Below are positions 1 to 6,582 of a DNA stretch of 10,523 nt, one piece after another. Every line of letters starts with the position of its first letter. Position 1 is the stretch's first letter. The DNA comes from Candidatus Dormiibacterota bacterium (lineage in GTDB: Bacteria; Chloroflexota; Dormibacteria; UBA8260; Bog-877): NCBI GenBank assembly GCA_003133485.1, contig PKXR01000044.1, forward strand, positions 1 to 10,523. Direction: 5' to 3'. The position numbers and the translations under genes were made by a program. The notes under the pieces are model-generated. The model was not told the DNA's origin. It did no database searches and saw only the letters and a program-made list of their open reading frames with translations.

Positions 1-89
1 GTGGAGCTTTCTATAGACTCGGCCAATGAGTTGCCGGCACTTTGACCCGCCTAGAACCAAGAGGCAGACGCACTACTCGAAGTTTCGTA

Positions 90-144
90 TGAGTGGCGCG
101 AGAGAGCTACATGGTGCGCAACTAGAACTCTCATTCGCCACTCA
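90..144 (+). promoter_or_regulatory. Long hairpin just upstream of the epimerase gene
   Basis: A perfect 9-bp arm TGAGTGGCG (90-98) pairs with CGCCACTCA (136-144). After a small asymmetric internal loop (C against ATT), GAGAG (100-104) pairs with CTCTC (128-132), leaving a loop of about 23 nt. The structure ends 15 nt before the GTG start of the epimerase. No T-run follows it, so it is not a classic intrinsic terminator. It could be a 5'-leader structure of the epimerase message, a terminator of an upstream gene outside the window, or a protein binding site. The inverted repeat is seen directly; any role is inferred. Confidence 0.5.
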
Positions 145-159
145 GCCCGGCGGATCCTC

Positions 160-1107
160 GTGAGGATTCTGGTCACTGGGGCGGCTGGCTTCATTGGATC
201 TCGTCTAACCCAGATTTTACTGTCGGCAGGATGGTCGGTGACGGGGATCGACGGATTCACTGACAGCTATGATCCGTCTGAAAAGTCAGCGCGGGCGGAG
301 CTCTTGCGAGCCAATCCGAATTTTTCCCTCACCGTGGGTGACCTTTGCGACATTCCGCTCGAAAGTGCATTGACCGAAGCAGAAGTAGTGTTTCATCTGG
401 CTGGTCGGGCGGGAGTTCGGGCGAGCTTTGAATCGGAGTGGCGGTACCAACACGACAACATAGATGCGACACACCGACTCCTTGAGGCGTGTGCCCGGGC
501 CTCGTCGGTGCGTAGGTTGGTATACGCCTCCTCATCATCCGTGTACGGCAATGGCCCGCGACCGTTCCGTGAAATCGGAGATGTCGCTCCCATTTCCCCC
601 TACGGGCGAACGAAACTTATCGCAGAAAGGGAGTGCTTGGGTGCCGCTGGCCCGGATCTCGAGACAGTGGCACTTCGCTACTTCACGGTGTATGGCCCCG
701 GACAAAGGCCCGACATGGGCCTTCGCCTTTTCGCGGAGGCGGCGCTCGACGGGAGACCAATCCTGCTATTCGGTGACGGCACTCAAAGCCGGGACTTCAC
801 TTTCGTCGACGACATTGCCCGGGCGACGATCCTGGCTGCGGATGCTCCAGTGAGCGGGCTCGCCGTCAACGTAGGAGGAGGGGCGACGATTACGCTTCTC
901 GAAGTGTTTGATCTGCTTCGGGGATTCGTAGGCCCACTTCAGATTGAGGCCCAGCCGGTCGCGAGGGGTGACGTCAGCCACACGGAAGCTGACCATACAC
1001 GGGCGCGGGAGATACTCGGTTTCCAGGCCGAGGTTTCATTCGAGGAGGGGTATCGCCGTCAGGTCGAGACCTTGCGGGAGCGGCGGATGAGCACCGGAGC
1101 AGTCTAG
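160..1107 (+). CDS. NAD-dependent sugar epimerase (UDP-glucuronate/UDP-glucose 4-epimerase-like, extended SDR)
   Basis: A 315-residue extended short-chain dehydrogenase that most likely inverts C4 of a UDP-hexose or UDP-hexuronate in the cytoplasm, supplying a nucleotide sugar for polysaccharide synthesis. The N-terminal Rossmann motif GAAGFIG is at residues 7-13, with an acidic residue (D31) placed to bind the NAD ribose. HLAGRAGVR (79-87), the SSSVYG strand (about 125-130) and the catalytic pair Y148/K152 (in SPYGRTK) follow. RYFTVYGPGQRPDMGLRLF (173-191) and the early FTDSYDPSEK segment are typical of the UDP-glucuronate 4-epimerase/GalE branch, but the exact substrate cannot be read from sequence. 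Length is usual for the family. The GTG start is chosen because the Rossmann strand begins at residue 2; GGCGGA just upstream is a modest ribosome binding site. A TupA-like ATP-grasp gene follows 234 bp downstream on the same strand. Confidence 0.92.
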   Translation: MRILVTGAAGFIGSRLTQILLSAGWSVTGIDGFTDSYDPSEKSARAELLRANPNFSLTVGDLCDIPLESALTEAEVVFHLAGRAGVRASFESEWRYQHDNIDATHRLLEACARASSVRRLVYASSSSVYGNGPRPFREIGDVAPISPYGRTKLIAERECLGAAGPDLETVALRYFTVYGPGQRPDMGLRLFAEAALDGRPILLFGDGTQSRDFTFVDDIARATILAADAPVSGLAVNVGGGATITLLEVFDLLRGFVGPLQIEAQPVARGDVSHTEADHTRAREILGFQAEVSFEEGYRRQVETLRERRMSTGAV

Positions 1108-1125
1108 TAGGACCTTTGCGTCCTA
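1108..1125 (+). terminator. Small perfect stem-loop right after the epimerase stop
   Basis: TAGGAC (1108-1113) and GTCCTA (1120-1125) form a perfect 6-bp stem with a 6-nt loop, starting at the base after the epimerase stop codon. No T-tract follows, so it is at best a weak or Rho-assisted terminator, or a 3'-end stabilising element. The repeat is visible; the function is a guess. Confidence 0.3.
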
Positions 1126-1161
1126 TCGACGGCGCGGACCTTACCGACTGGGGAGATGCCC

Positions 1162-1233
1162 GTGATCGCGATTCGGATTTCGACGGCGGCAGATCGTCGC
1201 GTAATGGCCGATTGGCTTCGTCGCGAGCCGTAG
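1162..1233 (+). CDS. Possible 23-aa small ORF, perhaps a gene remnant
   Basis: A short frame beginning GTG, with GGGGAG ending 6 nt before it, encodes about 23 residues (MIAIRISTAADRRVMADWL then RREP) and stops at TAG 1231-1233. The pattern I-x-I-R-x-S/T-x-A-D near the N-terminus resembles the first strand and helix of GNAT acetyltransferases, so this could be the stub of a decayed acyltransferase gene. A match this short can be chance. It lies in the 234-bp gap between the epimerase and the ATP-grasp gene, where I recognise nothing else coding. Confidence 0.15.
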   Translation: MIAIRISTAADRRVMADWLRREP

Positions 1234-1341
1234 CGTGGTCGGGTCTGCCCGCACCGGTACGGGGTTTGGAAGGCGACTCCAGGAGCCGAGCAATTACGCT
1301 ATGCACCTCCCCACTGGGCGATCGGCTGGGTCGCTGACACT

Positions 1342-2247
1342 GTGAACATAGCAGGAGCGTTTGAGCGCGGAAGGGCATGGACCGCGCGCGAGCTGTTAGC
1401 GCTGACCTCACTCGGTCCGCTGGTTCTTGAGCGTCACGCTCGGTACATGATCACCCAGCGTAAAGTGGGCCACTTTCGACATCCCACCACCTTCAGTGAG
1501 AAGATCAACTGGCGCATTCTCTACGATCGCCGCGAAATTCTTGTCGACACCTGTGACAAGCTACGAGCCAAAGAGAGAGCAGCGCGTCTCGGAATTGCAG
1601 TACCTGAGACCATCTGGTTTGGTACGGATGTAACGGAACTCGCGAACCATCCACTGCCTGAGCGCTGGGTGCTGAAGCCAAACCACGGAAGCGGTCACGT
1701 GTACTTCGGGCGTGGGTCAGTGGCAGATGTACCGGAGCTACGAGCGGCCACACGGGGTTGGCTGGGCAAGTCTCTTGCCGCTCGAAGTGGAGAGTGGGCC
1801 TACACTCACGCTCGGCCGGGGCTCATTTTGGAGGAGAGGCTCGGGCAGGGCGAGGAGGCGCCTTCTGATTACAAGTTCTTTGTGTTTGACGGCGAACCGG
1901 CGGTAATCTTCGTCGAAGTGGATCGAATCAATAACTGGTGCAGACGCGTTTACACTCCAGATTGGAGCCCGCTCACCGTAAGGCTGGGGCTTGCCGGCAA
2001 AGTCCGACCGCTGGCGGCGGTTGTAGATAGACCAGAGACGCTGCCCGCGATGCTGCGTGCCGCGTCTGCCTTGGGGCAAGGTTTCGACTTCGTCCGCGTT
2101 GACCTGTACAGTGAAGGGGACACGGTCTACTTTGGCGAGCTAACCCCATATCCCGGGGGTGGTTTGGCACGTTTTTGGCCAAGAGAGTTCGATTCGGAGT
2201 TGGGCGCCCATTGGAAGCTGCCGCTCCTGGAGCTGGCACCAGGGTAG
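1342..2247 (+). CDS. TupA-like ATP-grasp enzyme of surface-polymer biosynthesis
   Basis: A 301-residue protein of the TupA-like ATP-grasp family, named after the teichuronopeptide synthesis gene tupA of alkaliphilic Bacillus. Such enzymes use ATP to activate a carboxylate and join it to an amine, and they are often found in capsule and exopolysaccharide clusters, where they may attach amino acids to sugar acids or extend a peptide. Family hallmarks seen: HPTTFSEKINWRILYDRRE (47-65), DKLRAKERAARLGI (72-85) followed by VPE, WVLKPNHGSGHV (109-120, ATP-binding strand with lysine and glycine loop), ILEERL (162-167), DYKFFVFDGEP (176-186), and the metal-binding end FDFVRVDLY (248-256) plus GELTPYPGGG (265-274). 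GTG start; the ribosome binding site is poor, but about 45 residues before FSEKINW is normal. It sits with an epimerase that could make a uronic acid acceptor, and converges on two glycosyltransferase genes. Exact substrate unknown. Confidence 0.88.
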   Translation: MNIAGAFERGRAWTARELLALTSLGPLVLERHARYMITQRKVGHFRHPTTFSEKINWRILYDRREILVDTCDKLRAKERAARLGIAVPETIWFGTDVTELANHPLPERWVLKPNHGSGHVYFGRGSVADVPELRAATRGWLGKSLAARSGEWAYTHARPGLILEERLGQGEEAPSDYKFFVFDGEPAVIFVEVDRINNWCRRVYTPDWSPLTVRLGLAGKVRPLAAVVDRPETLPAMLRAASALGQGFDFVRVDLYSEGDTVYFGELTPYPGGGLARFWPREFDSELGAHWKLPLLELAPG

Positions 2248-2475
2248 CCCACTGGCCGTGGCGGCGGACGACCATGCGTGGTGCCTCGCGTTCCTGGGCG
2301 ATTGGTGTGGAGCACGAATCCATCGAACGAACTCGGCTGCGTGGTCCTCCCGACGTGTCGGTCGATGATGTAGCTGAGTTCGGGGAAGAGGCGATTGAGC
2401 CCGTGGGTGCACCGATGACAAGAGGGCTACCTCGAACGACCCGGCTACGGCCGACAGCTCGGCGAATTTCTCAGG

Positions 2476-3732
2476 TCACGCGGGGCGCGGGGCTCGATCG
2501 ATCGGAGTGGTGGGAATGGTCGTATAGAGTCCTTCGTACGCATCGACGACAACTGACAGGTGGTGGGATTGAGCCCGAGCCACGGCGGCCACGCCTAGCT
2601 CCTCACGTAGCTGGCGGTCGGCTACGAGGGGCGCCAACGCGGCGGCGAGATCGTCCGCCGAATTCGTAGCGGGTATCACCCCGGCTCCGCCGCTCAGCAG
2701 CTCGTCTCCTCCCGCCGATACCGGGGCTACACAGGCCAAGCCGCACGCCATCGCCTCCACGATCGAGTTGGACATTCCCTCCCGCTGGGACGGCAGGCAG
2801 AAAATGTCGCTGGCTTGCAGGTACGGGACGACGTCCTCAACTACACCCGTGAAAGTGACGCAGTGCTCCAGAGATCGTTTACGAACGAAGTCCTGGAGGG
2901 CCGGGCCGAGATCCGCGGCGTGGCCGTGTGATCCCCCCACTACGAGGAGGTGGACGGAAGATCCACCAGTCACCAGGGTGGCGAAGGCCTGAAGGAGCTG
3001 ATCGATGCCTTTGCGCGGCTCAAGGTGACCGGTGAACACGATGGTGACGTCCGCAGTAATTCCTATTCGGGTGCGGGCTTGAGCGCGCTCAGTGGACGAT
3101 GCCGGCCTGAATCGCGCAGAGTCCGTCGGCACGGGGATGATGGCATCGGGTTCGATGCCGCACTGGCGCAGTTCATCTGCCATGGCGGGTGTGAGAGCAA
3201 CATTTCGACAATGGCGCAAGGTGCGAACGCGTATCCGACTCAGAGGCTGGATGCGGAGGAAGCGGTCTGGATCGCCCCGTGTTGCCCAACGCATGATCGT
3301 ACGGGGGCCGAGTCCGGCCGCAAAGGCCGCCAGGGCATAATCCGGGTCCATGAAGGCTTGCACGACTCCGAGCTGGCGCCGTGTCCGCAGAAGCCACCAC
3401 CAAGTGGCCGATAGGTCAGCCACCTTCGCCAGCTTGCTGTGGCCTGGTCGGCCCACCCGATGGATGGTGACGCCATCGAGGCTCTCCGTGCGGGGCCACG
3501 CTTGTGAGAGTCGCCGTGTCACCACATCCACCGTCCATCCACGGCTCACTAGCTCTCTCGCCGCAGCGCGAGCCGCGGTGCTCGTTCCGCCCGTCGAAGG
3601 AAAGTAGTCCGTTAGAACGTATACGGCGCGCCCCGGCGTACTAGCCGAAATTTGAGTCACATCCTCTCGCACTGCGTGGCGCAGCTCCAGGACGGCACCC
3701 ACAAGCAAGGAATGTCTTCCAAGAAGAGGCAC
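2476..3732 (-). CDS. GT4-family glycosyltransferase (GT-B fold)
   Basis: A retaining glycosyltransferase of the group 1 (GT4) type, up to 418 residues, that would add a sugar from a nucleotide donor to a growing lipid-linked glycan at the inner membrane face. The N-terminal Rossmann domain begins at VYVLTDYFPSTGGTSTAA (about 37-54), with the glycine loop typical of GT4 acceptor domains. The C-terminal donor domain has FTGHLEPRKGIDQLLQAF (233-250), then HLLVVGG and FTGVVEDVVPYLQASDIFCLP (294-314). The E-x7-E signature, REGMSNSIVEAMACG (317-331), has E318 and E326 as donor-binding residues. The start is uncertain: GTG codons at 3732, 3702, 3672 and 3660 are all in frame and none has a well-placed ribosome binding site. 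Starting at 3660 (residue 25) would leave only about 12 residues before the first strand and may be nearer the truth. It lies 53 bp downstream of the GT2 gene (less leader if the late start is used), probably in one transcript. Confidence 0.88.
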   Translation of the reverse strand: MPLLGRHSLLVGAVLELRHAVREDVTQISASTPGRAVYVLTDYFPSTGGTSTAARAAARELVSRGWTVDVVTRRLSQAWPRTESLDGVTIHRVGRPGHSKLAKVADLSATWWWLLRTRRQLGVVQAFMDPDYALAAFAAGLGPRTIMRWATRGDPDRFLRIQPLSRIRVRTLRHCRNVALTPAMADELRQCGIEPDAIIPVPTDSARFRPASSTERAQARTRIGITADVTIVFTGHLEPRKGIDQLLQAFATLVTGGSSVHLLVVGGSHGHAADLGPALQDFVRKRSLEHCVTFTGVVEDVVPYLQASDIFCLPSQREGMSNSIVEAMACGLACVAPVSAGGDELLSGGAGVIPATNSADDLAAALAPLVADRQLREELGVAAVARAQSHHLSVVVDAYEGLYTTIPTTPIDRAPRPA

Positions 3733-3785
3733 CGTAGCCTAGTTCGGTCCCACTCCCCGGAAACAATCTCAAGATACTCTGCTTC

Positions 3786-4793
3786 TTACCCCACCGTGCG
3801 CGAAGTGACCGGGGCCCGCTCGGGAGCTGGCGAGATCACCGCCGTCGGGCCCGTCAGGCGCTCCCGCAGGATAACTCTCAGAACGCGAAACCCATCGCGG
3901 ATCGTGTGAAGCTTGCTGTTGCCGTGGAGTCGGCGCAACTCATAGCTGCCGACCTCCTGGACTTTGAGTTTGGACTTGGCCAACCGGACGTTAATGAGAG
4001 CCTCAACCTCAAAACCGTCAGTGTCCACAGACATGTGCGGCAGGCAGTGGACCCAGAAGGCGTTTAGGCCGTAGCAGAGATCGGTGAACTTCTTCCGATA
4101 GAGAAGGTTGACCAGTCCGACAAGGGCGCTGTTGCCTACGCGCCGAAGCCAGGTAATGTCAGCGCTTCCGCCCCCATTCGCAAACCGGGTGCCTTTCGCA
4201 AAGTCCGCTCCATCGAGGAGGACTGAAACGAAGCTGCCGATCTCCTGTGGGTTGGCCGATCCATCGGCGTCAAGCATGACGATGATGTCGCCTCGGCACG
4301 CGGCGAATCCCGCCGCCAGCGCGTTGCCCTTTCCACGGCCCGGCTGATGAATGATCGTGGCGTTCGGGTACAGAGATCGTGTGACCTCCACGGTTGCATC
4401 CAAGGAGCGGCCGTCGACCAAAACTACTTCAAAGATAGTGGGTGGAAGTAGGAGCAGGACATAGCGGAGATTGGCGGCTTCATTTAGAGCTGGAATCACG
4501 ACGCTAACTCGGGGGGGGTTGGCGTGTCCGATCACATTGATGGTGCCCGGAGTGCCTACCGGTTGGCTCGCTCGTCCCTCCTCCTGCGGGGCGGAACGGG
4601 GGGCGACGGGGTCCGCCGGCTTGCCGACGGCTGTGGCTGGACCGCTCTCGGACGAAGATATCGTCACGGCAGATCCAGAATCCTGGTCGCGGTGACCAAG
4701 TTCGATCCCGAGGCTACCGCTGAGTGGTGATTGTGACGGTGTGACCAGATGTGCCCAAGCACGGATACTCTCCCACATGCGCTGAACACCCAT
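3786..4793 (-). CDS. GT2-family glycosyltransferase (GT-A fold) with a long N-terminal extension
   Basis: A 335-residue family 2 glycosyltransferase, closest in style to the dolichol/polyprenyl-phosphate mannose or glucose transferase-like branch. The GT-A core starts near residue 94: VSVVIPALNEAANL (96-109), EVVLVDGRSLDATVEV (122-137), GRGKGNALAAGF (152-163), the metal-binding DAD (175-177, in IVMLDADGSANP), then KGTRF and TDLCYGLNAFW (237-247), and FEVEALINVRLAK (261-273) with the acceptor-side acidic residues. No transmembrane helices are evident, so it probably works at the cytoplasmic membrane face. The first 93 residues are low-complexity (Ser, Pro, Ala, Gly) and look disordered; the gene may really start later, or the extension may be real. 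A run of eight G (C on the coding strand, 4511-4518) lies exactly at the border between extension and core. ATG start without a convincing ribosome binding site. Upstream of the GT4 gene, likely co-transcribed. Confidence 0.87.
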   Translation of the reverse strand: MGVQRMWESIRAWAHLVTPSQSPLSGSLGIELGHRDQDSGSAVTISSSESGPATAVGKPADPVAPRSAPQEEGRASQPVGTPGTINVIGHANPPRVSVVIPALNEAANLRYVLLLLPPTIFEVVLVDGRSLDATVEVTRSLYPNATIIHQPGRGKGNALAAGFAACRGDIIVMLDADGSANPQEIGSFVSVLLDGADFAKGTRFANGGGSADITWLRRVGNSALVGLVNLLYRKKFTDLCYGLNAFWVHCLPHMSVDTDGFEVEALINVRLAKSKLKVQEVGSYELRRLHGNSKLHTIRDGFRVLRVILRERLTGPTAVISPAPERAPVTSRTVG

Positions 4794-4889
4794 TCCGGTG
4801 GCCGAGCATGTCCGCTACGGCCGGTCGGTAGCGCTTGTCGAAGCGCCACTGTTCCGGCGACTGAAACTACCGTTTCCCGTCCTTGCCAA

Positions 4890-4941
4890 AGTGTGACAAG
4901 GGGTTACGGGGGTGTCAAGGCAGTTCACGATGTTGTCACAC
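4890..4941 (-). promoter_or_regulatory. Candidate promoter/operator for the GT2-GT4 genes
   Basis: On the minus strand a perfect TTGACA (4918-4913) is followed, after 17 nt, by CACACT (4895-4890), a weak -10 matching TATAAT at three of six positions. This would give a leader of roughly 90 nt before the GT2 ATG. A perfect 9-bp inverted repeat, GTGTGACAA (4891-4899) and TTGTCACAC (4933-4941), flanks the -35 box and could be a pair of half-sites for a regulator. The repeats and the -35 match are seen; the promoter and operator roles are inferred, and the poor -10 lowers confidence. Confidence 0.3.
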
Positions 4942-5049
4942 GGCCATGACCAAGGTGCGCGGAGTGGGAGGGCTGGACGATTCGGTTGACGGGCTCCTGA
5001 GAGCTATCGCCGCTGGGCGGGACGGAATCGATCGCCGATCTGGCTGGCG

Positions 5050-5126
5050 CGGGCACCAGCCCTCGGACCGTGTCCCGAAGCCCCGCCAAGGTTAGTCTAA
5101 GGCGGGCCCGGTGCCCGGGCTCCGCC
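5050..5126. repeat. Overlapping, mutually exclusive GC-rich hairpins
   Basis: The strongest structure is GGCGGGCCCGG (5101-5111) pairing with CCGGGC (5115-5120) and CCGCC (5122-5126), an 11-bp GC-only stem with a single bulged T and a 3-nt loop. Its left arm can instead pair upstream: CCCGCC (5082-5087) with GGCGGG (5101-5106). GGTGCCCG (5110-5117) can also pair with CGGGCACC (5050-5057). Competing stems are the architecture of attenuators, although GC-rich DNA produces some by chance. Read on the minus strand, the big hairpin is followed by TTAGACTAACCTT, a poor T-tail, about 360 bp downstream of the hydrolase stop, so it may be that gene's terminator. Confidence 0.35.
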
Positions 5127-5405
5127 TCCGGTTCGATGCCGCATGCGCGGAGATTGACCGTCAACGCGGGTGGCGACGAACTGGCGCGGAGGTTGTAGCC
5201 ATCGCGTCGGGCGCCGTTCAGAAGGGAGTTGGGTGCGGCCGCGCCAATCCTATTTTGCAACTACCCACTAGCGTGGGCAAGCACGATCCGAGACATCGCA
5301 CGGCGAGCGCCAATACTCATTGCCCAAGATCCACCAAGGTCGGCCTTCGGTCGGATGCCCAAGGCGCAGGGACTCGCTGGTGGCCGCAAGATGGCGGGGA
5401 CCCAT

Positions 5406-5419
5406 CCTCCGAACGGAGG
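5406..5419 (-). terminator. Small hairpin downstream of the hydrolase gene
   Basis: CCTCCG (5406-5411) and CGGAGG (5414-5419) form a near-perfect palindrome, which folds as a 5-bp stem with a 4-nt loop, about 70 bp after the hydrolase stop codon on the minus strand. It lacks a T-run. A 3'-end role is only a suggestion from position. Confidence 0.2.
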
Positions 5420-5488
5420 TGCTGTCGTCACTCGAATTGGGATCGGGCTCTGGCCTTCCGCCGCACCAGGCCGGGGCGGCGCGAATCC

Positions 5489-6574
5489 CTAGCAGCTCGC
5501 CGCGAAGTCCTTACTGTATTCCGCTTCGGCCAACGGAAACTCGGTGATGGTGCTGTTGCCATCGGAAAAGTACGCTTCAGCCGTCACGTAGTCGGCTGGA
5601 GTGTGAACGACACTCGCGACGTAGTCGATGTAGGCTGGATCGTCCTGCCCATTCAGCCCCCACTCATCGAATGAGACGGGCTTCCCTTGAGATGCGGCGA
5701 ACGCTAGGACGGGTGGGATCCAGCTCTCGCTCGACGGGCCATAGTCGTAGTAGTCGATACCGACATTGGACACGTAGGCGCTCCCCGGGTATGTGTCGAA
5801 CTCGGTTCGGCCACCTTCAGCGGTACCGGCATTCACGTTCCAGATGTACTGGAAGTGATTGCCTGGCACGGCCGCAAACGCTTTCTCGGCAGCTTGGTAG
5901 ATCGTTATGTACTGGGCCGCGGAAAGCGACTGGACTCCCCAGGGGAACCAGTCCCCATTCATCTCCCACATGATGCGGATCATGGTGTTGGCGTGACCGG
6001 TCGATACCAGAGTGTTTCCGATCGTTGTCGCCTCAGCGGACGTGACCTCACCGACGCCGAGCAGTAGCTGCAAGGTTGTGCTGGGAGGAGTGAACACCGT
6101 GTAGTTGTCGCTGGCGTAGACCGTCATTATCGTTGGGGTCACTCGTAGCTGGGAGGCGAGCGAGTCGATCGCTCCCTGGGTCTCTGAGGACACAAACAGT
6201 CCGAGCGCTGGACAATGGGCGGGAACCGGCGCCTCGGTAGACGCGGGCATGGTGCGGCCTGACGTCGAGGGGATGGGAGTCGGAGTCGGAGTAGGGGTCG
6301 ACGGCTCCGAGATCGCCAAGTTCGCTCTGTCGTATGCCGACCTGAGCACATCGGTCGGGAGCGAGACGCCATCTCCGGTGGTCCGGATGGCTACCGCTTG
6401 GGAGGTGCCACCGACCGTCAGAGCGCCCAGTAGGGGAGCGAAGATCAGGAACAGGGCCGCCGCGCTTATCCAGCGCAGCCGGCTCGCGATCGGAAAGCGC
6501 ACCGCTGACCGGACGCCGACACCTCGCCTCGCTGGCTCCCCCTTTGATCGGCTTGACCGGAAGAACCTGGCCAA
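5489..6574 (-). CDS. Secreted or membrane-anchored GH26-like glycoside hydrolase (beta-mannanase type)
   Basis: A 361-residue extracytoplasmic hydrolase. A positively charged N-terminus of about 34 residues precedes a hydrophobic stretch (ISAAALFLIFAPLLGALTVGG, about 36-56) ending near AVA (60-62), a plausible signal peptidase site; the long charged n-region would also fit a signal anchor. A Pro-Thr linker (PSTPTPTPTPIPSTSG, 91-106) leads to the catalytic domain. MIRIMWEMNGDWFPWG (198-213) matches the GH26 acid/base region with E204, and KPVSFDEWGLNG (298-309) the nucleophile region with E304. GH26 enzymes cleave beta-1,4-mannan or related beta-linked chains with retention; the real substrate here may be the cluster's own polymer. 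The only two cysteines seen, C121 and C361, bracket the domain and could form a disulfide. The TTG start is supported by GGGAGGGGAG 8 nt upstream. The gene precedes two glycosyltransferase genes on the same strand, suggesting chain trimming or release. Confidence 0.82.
   Translation of the reverse strand: MARFFRSSRSKGEPARRGVGVRSAVRFPIASRLRWISAAALFLIFAPLLGALTVGGTSQAVAIRTTGDGVSLPTDVLRSAYDRANLAISEPSTPTPTPTPIPSTSGRTMPASTEAPVPAHCPALGLFVSSETQGAIDSLASQLRVTPTIMTVYASDNYTVFTPPSTTLQLLLGVGEVTSAEATTIGNTLVSTGHANTMIRIMWEMNGDWFPWGVQSLSAAQYITIYQAAEKAFAAVPGNHFQYIWNVNAGTAEGGRTEFDTYPGSAYVSNVGIDYYDYGPSSESWIPPVLAFAASQGKPVSFDEWGLNGQDDPAYIDYVASVVHTPADYVTAEAYFSDGNSTITEFPLAEAEYSKDFAASC
6276..6299 (-). repeat. Six-base tandem repeat encoding the Pro-Thr linker
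   Basis: Four tandem copies of a hexamer (GGAGTC, GGAGTC, GGAGTA, GGGGTC on the plus strand) encode the alternating Pro-Thr linker of the hydrolase. Such in-frame repeats can change copy number by slippage, altering linker length without breaking the frame. Confidence 0.7.
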
Positions 6575-6582
6575 CTTCAGGT

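Larger units (their letters stand above)
4794..5488. other. Intergenic region, about 0.7 kb, no convincing gene
   Basis: Between the hydrolase stop and the GT2 start I find no reading frame with recognisable protein character; the frames present have odd composition and no family motifs. The region holds a candidate promoter with flanking inverted repeats (4890-4941), a cluster of overlapping GC hairpins (5050-5126) and small hairpins near 5264-5277 and 5406-5419. One plus-strand stretch from about 5229 reads GAAAPILFCNYPLAWAS, which looks protein-like for about 40 residues and could be a decayed gene, but I cannot assign it. Confidence 0.5.

Noticed and set aside
2248..2475. Possible transposase remnant in the convergent gap (minus-strand stretch reading LNRLFPELSYIIDRHVG)
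   Set aside because: It looks briefly protein-like, but a stop codon lies close upstream, the sequence then becomes Arg/Pro-rich, and I could not tie it to any transposase or other family. Only a tiny CCGAC/GTCGG palindrome (2350-2361) is visible otherwise.
2175..2669. Open frame of 164 codons bridging the two convergent genes
   Set aside because: It overlaps the end of the ATP-grasp gene and the end of the GT4 gene, both well supported; the product is Arg-rich with no motif.
5264..5277. CCCAC/GTGGG stem beside an AT-richer patch, considered as a terminator
   Set aside because: The stem is only 5 bp and the following sequence is not a T-run; it is also far from the ends of both neighbouring genes.
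5111..5674. Open frame of 187 codons on the plus strand
   Set aside because: It overlaps the hydrolase 3' end in antisense, has unnatural composition, and has no recognisable domain.
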